Shown: positions 54,703 to 63,417, counted from the first letter of the stretch. The stretch: DNA of 64,000 bases from JBCCGL01 sp039029275 (GCA_039029275.1 JBCCGL010000002.1:310001-374000); one strand, 5' to 3'. A program made the numbers and translations. Notes: a model not told the origin generated them from the letters alone.

Positions 54703-55551
54703 TCAATCCGGGGCCTCAGGAAACTGCGGTAAGCCGTCTTCAATGTCGTACCAGTTTGCCTTGTAGTCGACAAAAATGTGATCGACCGCTTTTGTGTTGG
54801 GGTCATCATCGAGGCCGCCAAACGGTATAACTGCGATTCCTCTGTTGTTATCGATCCTCGGCATCTTCGAGCCGCAGGTTTTGCAAAACACCTGAGTGAA
54901 ATGCTCGGCATCCTCTACCTTGTAGATTTTTAAATTGTCCTTGCCAGAAACGAATTCGACGCCATTGGCTGACGTGAATCCGTTCGTTGCATGCGCTGCT
55001 GCGCGGCCCTTACGGCAACGACTGCAGTGACAGTTGTGCGCAACTTTGAACGCTTCGTGTACGTGATATTCGACTCCTCCGCACAAACAGCTTCCGCGGA
55101 CAACGCCATCAGGCGGCGGCTCGCTGACTGTTTCCTCGACTCTGTCTAACCCGGTGAAGTCGGGGTAATCAGTGTGACGCGGCAACTCCCCAACGATGTC
55201 AAACCAGGGGGCGCTGAAGTTCACGAAAATATGGCAGTCGGATTTCTTACCCTCGGTGTGGCATCCACCGGGCACCACGAGCTGCTCATCGGGCGCGGTT
55301 CCGTAGGGGACAACCGAGCCGCACACGCCGCAAAAACTCCGAACAAGAAGATGCGATGACCGGTAGTGAACAACGGTCTCTGTTGAGCTTGTCCATTGGA
55401 ACTGTTCGTCATTCAAAAACCAATAGGTACCAAACGCGGTTCCGTGAGCTTTACGACACATTTTGCAATGGCAATTGAATGCGTGGACTGGATCACCGCT
55501 AAATTCCCAGCGCACATCGCCGCACAAACAACTCGCCTTATTGCTCATCAC
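54703..55551 (-). CDS. Double GFA/CENP-V-like zinc protein
   Basis: This 282-residue protein contains two GFA (glutathione-dependent formaldehyde-activating) domains in tandem. The first has CLCGDVRW and NCHCKMCRK (about residues 8-35), plus CGVCGS; the second has CLCGGVEY, NCHCSRCRK and CKTCGS. Each cysteine set binds zinc. Single-domain proteins of about 130 residues are usual, so this is a fused duplicate. The formaldehyde activity of the family is doubtful; S-(hydroxymethyl)glutathione or related thiols may be bound. A second ATG at 55548 is equally possible as start. Confidence 0.85.
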   Translation of the reverse strand: MMSNKASCLCGDVRWEFSGDPVHAFNCHCKMCRKAHGTAFGTYWFLNDEQFQWTSSTETVVHYRSSHLLVRSFCGVCGSVVPYGTAPDEQLVVPGGCHTEGKKSDCHIFVNFSAPWFDIVGELPRHTDYPDFTGLDRVEETVSEPPPDGVVRGSCLCGGVEYHVHEAFKVAHNCHCSRCRKGRAAAHATNGFTSANGVEFVSGKDNLKIYKVEDAEHFTQVFCKTCGSKMPRIDNNRGIAVIPFGGLDDDPNTKAVDHIFVDYKANWYDIEDGLPQFPEAPD

Positions 55552-55596
55552 CCACCTCTCGGTTTTTCTGTTTAAACGTAAATTTCCAGTGCGCTG

Positions 55597-56346
55597 TCAG
55601 TATGTCCAGATTTCTGTGTTGGGCCTAAGCTCGACTTCGTTGCTCCAGGCCGATTTGGGTTGGCGGTACACCCACCAGTAATTTTCCGCCACACTGTCAG
55701 GGTCGGCTAAAACCTCCGGATCGTACTTGTCGCCATAAAGTGCCTGCATGATCGGCACGTCGAGATCACAGTCGAGTCGAATGTGGGCAACATGGACACC
55801 GTCGGCCGCGTACGCTTTTGCGAGGCTTTGCGACAAGGCGCGCAGCCCGAACTTTCCTATCGCGTATGCCGGATAGCTTGCCGAGCCACGATACGCGGCT
55901 GTTGCGCTTGAAAAAAGTACAGTCCCCGAACCGCGCTTACGCATGTCTGGAATTACCGACTTTGCGGCGGCAAGTGCGCCAATAACCTCGAGCTTGAGGG
56001 TGCGCTCAAGATCATCGTACTCAAGCTCCAGCGGTGCGCAGCGATGAAACCCGTCGCAGACGTTATAGATTAATACCTCGCAAGCACCAAAGTCATTCGC
56101 GATCGATGTCAGCGTTTTTTCACATTCAGACGGGTGCGTAACGTCAGCGCTAAAGCAGGCAACTCGCGAATCACCAAACTCGGTCTGAAGAGTAGACGCA
56201 AAGGTTTTTGTTGTTTCCAATGAACGCGTGACGAGGGCGATATCAAAGCCATTGCGCGCAAACGTTTTGGCTAATGACTGGCCAAGACCTTCGCCTGCGC
56301 CGACGATTGTGCAAATCGGGTTAGTTGTCATATTGTCAATTGTCAT
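55597..56346 (-). CDS. Short-chain dehydrogenase/reductase
   Basis: This 249-residue SDR has a cofactor motif GAGEGLG near residues 16-22 and the catalytic Tyr-x3-Lys in YAIGK, with the serine in LFSSATA. The usual NAG motif is replaced by YNVCDG, so it is a divergent SDR. ATG at 56331 (five codons in) is an alternative start. It lies 20 bases after the CmcJ-type gene. Substrate unknown. Confidence 0.82.
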   Translation of the reverse strand: MTIDNMTTNPICTIVGAGEGLGQSLAKTFARNGFDIALVTRSLETTKTFASTLQTEFGDSRVACFSADVTHPSECEKTLTSIANDFGACEVLIYNVCDGFHRCAPLELEYDDLERTLKLEVIGALAAAKSVIPDMRKRGSGTVLFSSATAAYRGSASYPAYAIGKFGLRALSQSLAKAYAADGVHVAHIRLDCDLDVPIMQALYGDKYDPEVLADPDSVAENYWWVYRQPKSAWSNEVELRPNTEIWTY

Positions 56347-56366
56347 TGTTTGTTAACAGCTCGCTT

Positions 56367-57188
56367 TCATTCTCCATCAAAGAAAACGAAGCAGCGTGTT
56401 TCGATGCTCTCACGGGGTTTTGCATTCGACAATGCGGTTGGATCGTCGAATGACGTATGAATGGTAAATCGAGCGCGCCCGTCTTCTGCCGAGTCAAACA
56501 CCTTGAACAAAAGCAGCTCGTTTCCGCTCATGTGGGGAAAATACAGCCACCGGTGGTTTGGGTTATGCCTGGCGAGTTGGAGTGCGCCAACACGATCCTT
56601 GGCGACGCGTTGGACGCTGACCAGATCGTCGGGACTGACGCTTGAGGCATCGCAAAATGACAAGGGATAGTTTTCGATATCCCCATTAATCGATCGCCAA
56701 ACGTTAACGATGGCGAATCGTTTCTGCGCATATTGATCGGCAAGTGATGGGTTGATTTCTCGCAATCGCTGCAAGCCTGATTCTGCGTCGTAGTCGTTGT
56801 GAATGGTGCTCGCGTGTTCGCGAATATTACGCGCCTGTCGCGTATTTACTGATGATGCTCGACGAGTGTGATCAAAAATCACAACTTTGGCCGCGCTGCA
56901 CGTTCGCGTCACGATACCGGCTATTTCGTCTTCATATACATCAGCAATTTGTTGGTCATCATAAAAGTCGGTGACCCGCGTTTGATGTTCTGCGACAACG
57001 AATCCCTCTCTATCCAGCGACGTCTCCAGTCCTCTGGCGCTGTGCATTTCAACCAGATGCATGGAAAACTCGCCCTGTTCGGATGCTTGTTCGCCTCCCG
57101 CGACTGATGGTCGAATCTGCGCGTTGTTTTCGCCTGCAGCGAGGTATTTCAGTTCGACTTTAAATTCGCTATTCCGCATGAGCTTCAT
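56367..57188 (-). CDS. CmcJ/NvfI family non-haem oxygenase-like protein
   Basis: This 273-residue protein matches the CmcJ/NvfI family: the centre has DHTRRAS, a HNDYDAESG segment, FAIVNVWRSI and LSFCDASSV, then YFPHMSGNELLLFKVFD and a final RESIETRCFVFF. The family includes cephamycin CmcJ and the fungal isomerase-oxygenase NvfI, some of which use iron and 2-oxoglutarate; the HxD in HNDYD and His in FPHM could be iron ligands. First gene of the leftward set with an SDR, a double GFA protein and a small protein. Confidence 0.75.
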   Translation of the reverse strand: MKLMRNSEFKVELKYLAAGENNAQIRPSVAGGEQASEQGEFSMHLVEMHSARGLETSLDREGFVVAEHQTRVTDFYDDQQIADVYEDEIAGIVTRTCSAAKVVIFDHTRRASSVNTRQARNIREHASTIHNDYDAESGLQRLREINPSLADQYAQKRFAIVNVWRSINGDIENYPLSFCDASSVSPDDLVSVQRVAKDRVGALQLARHNPNHRWLYFPHMSGNELLLFKVFDSAEDGRARFTIHTSFDDPTALSNAKPRESIETRCFVFFDGE

Positions 57189-57409
57189 CGGTATTTTTGG
57201 CTATTTGTTTTAACTGGAGTTCCGAATCGCGATTCAGTAACTGCCGTGGTTGAATGTTTACCATCATTTCAGGGCGTGTGTCGAGAGCGCAAAAGAACGA
57301 GGATATGAGGTGTGAAGATACGCTAACTCATGTCGATGCGGTGGCATTTTGCGCGTTCGGTATCGATAAACTGATTCGCTAAGTCACAAAAAATTCACGG
57401 GAGCAAGGT

Positions 57410-58645
57410 ATGACGATTTCCGTTGGTGAGGTTGTGGCGCGGCAGCATGGCGCGATGGAGTATACCGATGCCCCGGTTGATCTGGATGTTGTTCGGCGGT
57501 ATCGGCTTGGGCGAATTCACGAACAGCTTAGGAGACTCGATTACGCAGGTATCCTATTGTTCGATCAGGTGAATTGCCGATACGCGTGCGATGCCACCAA
57601 TATGCAAGTGTGGTGCTCGCATTACGAAACCCGCTGCGTATTTATTGCAACGGATGGTCCTCTGATCTTATTCGACTACGGCAACTACCCGCACCTGGCG
57701 AAGGATATTTCAACTATCGACGAGTACCGGGTTAATTCGTCGTTTTACTATTTTACCGCCGGCCCCCGAAGCGACGAACGCGCTGACGAATTTGGGCAAG
57801 TGATCGCCGATCTTGTCAAAACACACGGCGGTGGCAACAAGCGACTGGCGATTGATCGTTTGTCCCACCAGGGCTGCAGCCGCCTGCTTCAACACGGATT
57901 GTCCATTCACGACGGGCTCGAAGTCCTCGAACTTGCGCGCGTGATCAAGTCGGCCGAAGAACTTACGCTTATGCAGTGCGCTGTCGACGTGTGCGAAATT
58001 GGAGTGCAAAAAATGCGAGATGCACTCGAGCCAGGTATCACAGAAAACGCGCTTTGGGCCAAGTTGCACGAGGCGAATATTTCACTCGGCGGTGAATGGA
58101 TTGAGACGCGCTTGCTTTCATCTGGCCCGCGCACCTATCCCTGGTTTCGTGAGTCGTCCATGCGAGAAATCGAGCGCGGAGATATTGTCAGCTTCGATAC
58201 CGATTTGATTGGGCCTTACGGTTATTGTGCCGATATGTCGCGCAGCTGGGTGTGCGGTGACAAGCCTACCGATGAACAGCGTCGAATCTATGCGTACGCG
58301 TGGGAGCAAATCCAGCATAACTGCGGGATTCTGAAAGCGGGAAAAACACTGCGCGAAGTATCCGAATCCGCGTGGAAAATACCGGATGAATTTGCCAACT
58401 CACGGTACGCGAGTTTGATTCACGGTGTTGGGCTGGCAGACGAATACCCGTCGATTAAACACATCCACGATTTTGACAAAAAAGGATACGACACGGTTTT
58501 GGAGGAAAACATGACGTTGTGTGTCGAATCGTATATCGGGTCTGAAAAAAGCGGAGAGGGCGTCAAGCTGGAAGAGCAGGTGATTGTCACGGCCGACGGG
58601 TGTGAGTTAATGACGAGTTATCCGATGGAGATGGATTGGCTTTGA
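57410..58645 (+). CDS. DddP-like M24-fold enzyme, candidate DMSP lyase
   Basis: This 411-residue M24-fold protein resembles DddP, the iron-dependent dimethylsulfoniopropionate lyase. Metal ligands are Asp263 and Asp265 (FDTDLIG), Asp275 (CADMSRSW), His338 (IHGVGLADE), Glu373 (CVESY) and Glu388 (KLEEQ); Asp344, six after the His, is where the catalytic Asp of DddP lies. Spacings match those I recall for DddP to within one residue. The segments DYAGILLFD, DATNMQVW and GGEWIETRLLSSGPRT are shared with that family rather than ordinary Xaa-Pro aminopeptidases. GGGAGCAAGGT precedes the ATG. A DmdB-like CoA ligase and a choline-sulfatase follow. DMSP lyase activity is an inference. Confidence 0.7.
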   Translation: MTISVGEVVARQHGAMEYTDAPVDLDVVRRYRLGRIHEQLRRLDYAGILLFDQVNCRYACDATNMQVWCSHYETRCVFIATDGPLILFDYGNYPHLAKDISTIDEYRVNSSFYYFTAGPRSDERADEFGQVIADLVKTHGGGNKRLAIDRLSHQGCSRLLQHGLSIHDGLEVLELARVIKSAEELTLMQCAVDVCEIGVQKMRDALEPGITENALWAKLHEANISLGGEWIETRLLSSGPRTYPWFRESSMREIERGDIVSFDTDLIGPYGYCADMSRSWVCGDKPTDEQRRIYAYAWEQIQHNCGILKAGKTLREVSESAWKIPDEFANSRYASLIHGVGLADEYPSIKHIHDFDKKGYDTVLEENMTLCVESYIGSEKSGEGVKLEEQVIVTADGCELMTSYPMEMDWL

Positions 58646-58848
58646 TTGAAAACTATCTGCGTTGTGTCTGCAGCGTTAAACATGACCGCAAAATGCTCAT
58701 TTACTGATTGTAAATTCCGCGTTTTCGGTCATTTTTGCCTTGCGTTCACTGCCTCGATAACGGTTTCAACGGTGAATGCTCGAACATTTTCATCGGACTG
58801 ATCTGAGTTTAAAATCAAAGGCGTATTAATCCGTGCCGGAAATTCAAG

Positions 58849-60486
58849 ATGATTGATGCGCCTGCGCCTTCTGCGTACGCCTATCCGCTGTTGATCAAAC
58901 AGCTGTTTCACATGTCGCTGTCGTGCTCGCCGGAGCAGGAAATCGTAAGCGGCACTTCACACCGTTATACTTATCGTTCTTTTTTTTCGCGCGTGCGAAA
59001 GCTTGCGAACGTATTGGAAAAACTGGGCGTGACACCCGGCCAAACGATTGCGGTCATGGATTGGGACTGCCATCGCTATCTGGAGTGCTTTTTTGGTGTT
59101 CCGATGTTTGGTGCCGTTTTACACACGATCAACATTCGGCTTTCTCCGGAACAAATTTTATACACCATCAATCACGCGCGCGACGACGTGATCCTGGTCC
59201 ACAGTGATTTCGTTGAACTTGTCGAGAGTATCTCGGATCGCTTCGAGCGCCCGATCAAACTCATTTATCTGCGCGATGATGACAGTGCAACACCCGCAAC
59301 CTATGCCGGGGAATACGAACAGCTAATCCATTCCGCGTATCAGGATTACGACTTTACGGATTTTGATGAAAACACACGCGCTACCACGTTTTACACAACG
59401 GGCACAACCGGCCAGCCAAAAGGTGTTTTTTACAGCCATCGCCAGCTTGTGCTGCACACCCTGGGTATGGTTGCCGGCCTTAGTTCGGTTGATAGCGATG
59501 CGCGTTTTCATCGTGGCGATGTCTATATGCCGATCACGCCCATGTTCCATGTGCACGCCTGGGGCTTTCCGTACGCCGCCACGATGCTTGGGGTAAAGCA
59601 GGTTTATCCCGGGCGATACGAACCCGCCACGCTGTTGCGTTTAATTGAGAATGAGCGTGTGACGTTTTCGCACTGCGTGCCCACCATCCTCACCATGTTG
59701 CTGTCGGCGCCCGAGGCGGAAAGCACCGATCTAAACGGGTGGAAAGTTATTATCGGCGGATCGGCGCTGCCCGAGGGGCTGGCGACAACCGCGCTGGAAA
59801 AAGGCATCAATGTTTTTGCGGCGTACGGAATGTCGGAGACTTGCCCGTTCGTGACAATTGCCGACACCACGGGCTTAGGTGTTGATACGTCTGATGCCGG
59901 AATTTCAGCACGAACCAAAACCGGCAAGCCGACCGTGATGGTGGACCTGCGTGTTGTCGACGATGAAATGAATGATGTACCGAAGGACGGACAAAGCGTC
60001 GGTGAACTGGTGATTAGAACACCCTGGTTAACGCAGGCTTATCTCAACAATCCGGAAGCATCGGATGAACTGTGGCGCGGCGGATACCTGCATACCGGTG
60101 ATATTGCGCACTGGTCTGAAGATGGTACTGTACAAATTACTGACCGACTAAAAGATGTGATTAAGTCTGGCGGCGAGTGGATATCATCGCTGGAACTGGA
60201 AAGTATCGCTTCTACGTGTGACGGCGTTGTGGAAGTCGCAGCTATTGGTCTGGCAGATGAAAAGTGGGGCGAAAGACCGGCGCTTCTCGTTTCAATTGGC
60301 AACAATGATATCGACACTGGCGCGATGTCTGATTCGATTCGCGAGGCAATCACGGCTTCCGTAAGTTCAGGAAATCTCCCCAGGTGGGCGGTGCCCGATA
60401 CGATTCACTTCGTTGAATCAATTCCGAAAACCAGTGTCGGTAAAGTCGACAAAAAGACTATTCGAATGCAGCTAAATTCAGAGTAA
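58849..60486 (+). CDS. AMP-forming acyl-CoA ligase, DmdB-like
   Basis: This 545-residue ANL-family ligase has the P-loop TTGTTGQPKGV (about residues 182-192), the YGMSETCP motif and the C-terminal hinge DRLKDVIKSGGEWIS, with the acyl-adenylation lysine in TSVGKVDKK. The N-terminal segment with FFGVPMFGAVLHTINIRLSPEQI is like medium-chain and methylmercaptopropionate (DmdB) CoA ligases. Following a DddP-like gene, it could activate acrylate, 3-hydroxypropionate or methylmercaptopropionate. This is context only. The sulfatase begins four bases after its stop. Confidence 0.85.
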   Translation: MIDAPAPSAYAYPLLIKQLFHMSLSCSPEQEIVSGTSHRYTYRSFFSRVRKLANVLEKLGVTPGQTIAVMDWDCHRYLECFFGVPMFGAVLHTINIRLSPEQILYTINHARDDVILVHSDFVELVESISDRFERPIKLIYLRDDDSATPATYAGEYEQLIHSAYQDYDFTDFDENTRATTFYTTGTTGQPKGVFYSHRQLVLHTLGMVAGLSSVDSDARFHRGDVYMPITPMFHVHAWGFPYAATMLGVKQVYPGRYEPATLLRLIENERVTFSHCVPTILTMLLSAPEAESTDLNGWKVIIGGSALPEGLATTALEKGINVFAAYGMSETCPFVTIADTTGLGVDTSDAGISARTKTGKPTVMVDLRVVDDEMNDVPKDGQSVGELVIRTPWLTQAYLNNPEASDELWRGGYLHTGDIAHWSEDGTVQITDRLKDVIKSGGEWISSLELESIASTCDGVVEVAAIGLADEKWGERPALLVSIGNNDIDTGAMSDSIREAITASVSSGNLPRWAVPDTIHFVESIPKTSVGKVDKKTIRMQLNSE

Positions 60487-60490
60487 TAAA

Positions 60491-62014
60491 ATGAGTCAGC
60501 CAAATATTCTCGTCATTCAGGCGGATCAGCTTAACCCAAGCTTTCTTAGCGCGTACGGAAATCCAGTCGCGAACACGCCGCATATCGATCGCGTTGCTGC
60601 GCAAGGGACGGTATTCGAATCTGCGTATTGCAATTTTCCGCTCTGCGCGCCTTCGCGATTTTCGATGATGTCCGGGATGCTTCCCTCGAACGTCGGTGCA
60701 TACGATAACGGGGCGGAGTTTCAGTCGTCGGTGCCGACGATTGCGCACTACATGCGCTCGCTCGGGTATCAAACGTGCTTGTCGGGCAAAATGCATTTTG
60801 TCGGTGCGGATCAGCTACACGGGTTTGAGCGCCGTCTGACCGGCGATATTTACCCCGCGGATTTCAACTGGACCGGCGACTGGAGTGAAGTCCGAACAAA
60901 ATTCGGTAACGACAAAATCACGTTTTCGGGTTCGGGCGTTTGTACTTATAACGCGCAGATGGCCTACGACGATGAAACGATGCATCGCGCACGCAGTGAG
61001 TTATACCGAATCGCGCAAGGTAAGGATGAGCGACCGTTTTTTCTGTTCACCTCGTTTACCCATCCGCACGACCCGTATCAATGTACTCAGGCCTATTGGG
61101 ATCGTTATCGGCACGAGGATATCGATGCACCGCGCGTGTCGCGAATCGCGGATTCGGACAACGATCCGTACAGCCTTCGGCTTTTAACCCAGTACGGTTT
61201 AAAAGACTACGAACCGACAGATGAAGAAACTCTGACGGCGCGTCATGCGTACTACGGTTCGGTCAGTTTTTTTGACGATAAAGTCGGTGCATTGCTCGAT
61301 ACCCTGGAGCACACCAATCTTCTCGACAATACCGCAATCTTAATCACGTCAGATCACGGCGATATGATGGGCGAGCGGGGGTTGTGGTACAAAAAATCGT
61401 TTTTTGAAGATTCCTGCCGCATACCGATGATTGTTGGTGGCATGAAACTAAATGAGCAGCGCAGAAGTCAAAATGTCTCCTTAGTCGACTTACTACCAAC
61501 ACTGATCGAGGCGAGTGGTGCGAGTGCGTCTGAAACATTAATCGAAGATTCCGATGGTCGAAGCCTTTGGTCTACAGTCTCCGACAACGCTACTTTGGAT
61601 GAAGTACCGATGTTCGGAGAAAACCTCGCCGAGGGTGCCAACGCGCCAATTTTGATGACCAAACTGGGGCAGTGGAAATACATTAAAAGCGGCGTCGATC
61701 CCGAACAGCTTTTTGATCTCGGAACCGACCCGGATGAGTTACAAAATCTCGCAAGTGATCCCAACAACGTGAACAAATTGAAAGCAATGCGCGAACTGTC
61801 GAATCAGCAGTGGGATTTGGAATCACTCACGGCAAAGGTACGCGCGAGTCAAAAACGCCGATTGTTTTTGCGGGAAGTGTTGAAGATTGGGGCCCGTGAC
61901 CCGTGGGACTACACGCCAAACGATCCGGTTTCCGAACATGGATTGCGGGGCGATGATATTTATAACAAGTGGGCGTATGGGAGTACGGTGGAGTTAAAAA
62001 AGCCGGATTTGTGA
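60491..62014 (+). CDS. betC: Choline-sulfatase-like sulfatase
   Basis: This 507-residue type I sulfatase has the signature CAPSR at residues 52-56, where Cys52 is converted to formylglycine. ADQLNPSFL, YDNGAEFQSSVPT, SGKMHFVGADQLHGFERRL and DIYPADFNW are the pattern of BetC choline-sulfatases, which release choline and sulfate from choline-O-sulfate. No signal peptide is seen, consistent with cytoplasmic BetC. No bet dehydrogenases are nearby. Four bases separate it from the CoA ligase, so they are probably cotranscribed. A formylglycine-generating or anSME maturase is not in the window. Confidence 0.85.
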   Translation: MSQPNILVIQADQLNPSFLSAYGNPVANTPHIDRVAAQGTVFESAYCNFPLCAPSRFSMMSGMLPSNVGAYDNGAEFQSSVPTIAHYMRSLGYQTCLSGKMHFVGADQLHGFERRLTGDIYPADFNWTGDWSEVRTKFGNDKITFSGSGVCTYNAQMAYDDETMHRARSELYRIAQGKDERPFFLFTSFTHPHDPYQCTQAYWDRYRHEDIDAPRVSRIADSDNDPYSLRLLTQYGLKDYEPTDEETLTARHAYYGSVSFFDDKVGALLDTLEHTNLLDNTAILITSDHGDMMGERGLWYKKSFFEDSCRIPMIVGGMKLNEQRRSQNVSLVDLLPTLIEASGASASETLIEDSDGRSLWSTVSDNATLDEVPMFGENLAEGANAPILMTKLGQWKYIKSGVDPEQLFDLGTDPDELQNLASDPNNVNKLKAMRELSNQQWDLESLTAKVRASQKRRLFLREVLKIGARDPWDYTPNDPVSEHGLRGDDIYNKWAYGSTVELKKPDL

Positions 62015-62075
62015 TGCCGTGATAAGCGGGTAGTCAAAGCGCGCCAGCGTTTTGGCTGTCCAATTGATAATTTTG

Positions 62076-62588
62076 TTATATGTTTTTTGTGAATACATAC
62101 ATGTTCGCATCAAGGTACTTACCATTATTGTATAACCGAGATTTTGCTATACCTTCCAAGACCGCACCACTTTTCTCTGCGACGCGATTGCTCGCGGCAT
62201 TACCGATAGCCACGACAACCTCCAGACGGTTGAGATTTGTATTGGCCCGCGCCCAATTTACTAGCGAATGTAGTGCTGCAGTTCCATAGCCCTTTCGGGT
62301 TTGACTGGTTCTGATCCAATATCCAATATTTGCGAGATTGCATTGACTGTTGATGCTGTTGACACCTCCACCACCAAGATAAAACCCTTGCTCATCGAAT
62401 AGCGCAAATTCATAAGCTTCACCATTGTTTCTAGCATCTATCTGTTCGTTTATGAATTTTTCAGCGGTTTCGACACTAAATTCGCTTGTGCACCAATCCA
62501 TCCATGGGTTTATCTCTGCCACCGACTCCAGTGCAGCTTCTACCATCAGCGTGGCATGCTCGATTGAAAGATTGCGAAGTTCTACCAC
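62076..62588 (-). CDS. GNAT family N-acetyltransferase (possible integron cassette gene)
   Basis: This is a RimJ/RimL-like GNAT protein of about 170 residues. The acetyl-CoA segment TRKGYGTAALHSLVNWA and the later NAASNRVAEKSGAVLEG are typical. The frame is open from 62621, but GTG 62588 is preferred because AGG precedes it and VVELRNLSIEHATLM is the common N-terminus. Its direction and its place at the left end of the cassette array suggest a last cassette, but no complete attC is seen on its left, only a weak right-arm-like TTTTGTTATA at about 62072-62081. It might instead be an ordinary chromosomal gene. Confidence 0.78.
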   Translation of the reverse strand: MVELRNLSIEHATLMVEAALESVAEINPWMDWCTSEFSVETAEKFINEQIDARNNGEAYEFALFDEQGFYLGGGGVNSINSQCNLANIGYWIRTSQTRKGYGTAALHSLVNWARANTNLNRLEVVVAIGNAASNRVAEKSGAVLEGIAKSRLYNNGKYLDANMYVFTKNI

Positions 62589-62760
62589 CTTACACCCTAT
62601 ACAGACGTACCACGTCGCCAATACAGGCGAGCGTTAGCGTATCCAGCCTTCTGTTTTGCGGGCGAATGCGGTTGGCTTTTCTAAACATTTATCTTTTTAA
62701 TTGGCTGCCGAGAGTCTAAAAGTGCGCAGCAGAAATGCGGTCCAGCATCAATGGCGAGCA
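62589..62760. other. Degenerate integron spacer with an attC-like half site
   Basis: This holds no convincing gene. At 62612-62636 the sequence GGCGAGCGTTAGC resembles one arm of an attC site, but in the opposite orientation to the three clear sites, and the partner arm is not evident. It may be an eroded site marking the boundary between the array and chromosome. Confidence 0.3.
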
Positions 62761-62871
62761 TCAATCGTGTCTGACCCCATCGATTGTAAAGTCGAAATTA
62801 TTATGTAAATCAAGCTCGTAACTTTTTTGCACAAGATAGATGCCGTCTACAATTTCGAAGTTTCGTTTCAT
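62761..62871 (-). CDS. Short hypothetical cassette ORF
   Basis: This is a 36-codon frame beginning MKRNFEIVDGIYLVQ and ending TIDGVRHD. Its ATG is five bases after the end of an attC site, the normal position for a cassette gene, and no other frame in this cassette is better. It could be the 5' part of a longer broken gene. No family is recognised. Confidence 0.4.
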   Translation of the reverse strand: MKRNFEIVDGIYLVQKSYELDLHNNFDFTIDGVRHD

Positions 62872-62876
62872 TTGGC

Positions 62877-62966
62877 GCCTAACGCTTGCCAAAGGGGCCG
62901 GAGCGGCTACGCCGCGTAGGTCCCAGCCCGCGCTCTTTGCGGGCGATTTTATGGCACTTGTTAGGT
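62877..62966 (-). repeat. attC recombination site (attC-3)
   Basis: This 90-base imperfect palindrome has outer arms GCCTAAC (62877-62883) and GTTAGGT (62960-62966). On the minus strand it reads ACCTAACAAG...AAGCGTTAGGC, the usual cassette orientation, with the inner arms able to form a long hairpin. It ends the EF-Ts-like cassette. Confidence 0.85.
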
Positions 62967-62972
62967 TTTATT

Positions 62973-63107
62973 CTACTCATAGCGCTCGAAACGAGTAATG
63001 CGAACACGCTCAGATAGCTTTTCGTTTAACTCATTGAGTATATCTTGAACGGTTTTCTCTGGTTCTTTCACATACGGTTGACCCATGAGATAGTTGCCAG
63101 GCTCCAT
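62973..63107 (-). CDS. EF-Ts-like C-terminal segment (second half of mini EF-Ts)
   Basis: This is a 44-codon frame starting MEPGNYLMGQPYVKEPEKTV and ending RITRFERYE, whose stop is six bases before attC-3. GQPYVKEPEKTV closely matches the conserved GQPFVMEPSKTV of E. coli EF-Ts near its C-terminus, and RFERYE matches the following FIRFEVGE. It is in the same frame as the EF-Ts-like segment upstream (63120-63323), separated only by one TAA and four codons. Either the two are one interrupted gene, or translation restarts here; no ribosome site is obvious. Confidence 0.55.
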   Translation of the reverse strand: MEPGNYLMGQPYVKEPEKTVQDILNELNEKLSERVRITRFERYE

Positions 63108-63119
63108 AGGGGTTTGGGA

Positions 63120-63323
63120 TTATTCGCCAGATTGTATAGAAAATACGTCCGCTGTAGATGGCCTCTCAATTTCAATTGGCCTGCAAGCTGCAATTTGCAT
63201 CGCAACCCCTAGAGAGAACTCTTTAAACTCTTCGGTTCTTATCGAGAAATCAGTACTGCAAGAGAATTCGACTAAGACGCCAACTTTTCCATTGTGGTTA
63301 TATGTCTCGATCCACTTAGCCAT
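63120..63323 (-). CDS. EF-Ts-like N-terminal segment, integron cassette gene
   Basis: This is a 67-residue frame beginning MAKWIETYNHNGKVGVLVEF. The segments GKVGVLVEFSCSTDF and RTEEFKE...VAMQIAA match translation elongation factor Ts; Thr24-Asp25-Phe26 correspond to the TDF motif that disrupts the Mg2+ site of EF-Tu during nucleotide exchange. The EF-Tu-binding N-terminal UBA-like domain and the coiled coil of full EF-Ts are absent. The ATG lies eleven bases after the attC-2 boundary with AAAGG upstream, so it is a true cassette gene. An in-frame TAA at 63120-63122 separates it from the rest of the EF-Ts-like sequence (62973-63107). Confidence 0.65.
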   Translation of the reverse strand: MAKWIETYNHNGKVGVLVEFSCSTDFSIRTEEFKEFSLGVAMQIAACRPIEIERPSTADVFSIQSGE

Positions 63324-63333
63324 AGCCTTTGAA

Positions 63334-63417
63334 ACCTAACGCCGTGTTGTGGGGCAGCCGGAACGAAGAGTAGGCTGTCCCTGCAGCTTGCGGCAAAACA
63401 CAAACACCTTGTTAGGC
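63334..63417 (-). repeat. attC recombination site (attC-2)
   Basis: This 84-base imperfect palindrome has outer arms ACCTAAC (63334-63340) and GTTAGGC (63411-63417), with GGGGCAGCC...GGCTGTCCC forming an inner stem. On the minus strand it reads GCCTAACAAGG...GGCGTTAGGT. It terminates the 122-residue membrane-protein cassette, whose stop codon is five bases before it. Confidence 0.88.

Noticed and set aside
57410..58645. Ordinary Xaa-Pro aminopeptidase (creatinase-type)
   Set aside because: The conserved non-catalytic segments and the Asp six residues after the metal His fit DddP better, though the aminopeptidase alternative is not excluded.
62612..62636. A fourth attC site
   Set aside because: Only one arm (GGCGAGCGTTAGC) is visible and its orientation is opposite to the other sites; kept only as a possible remnant.
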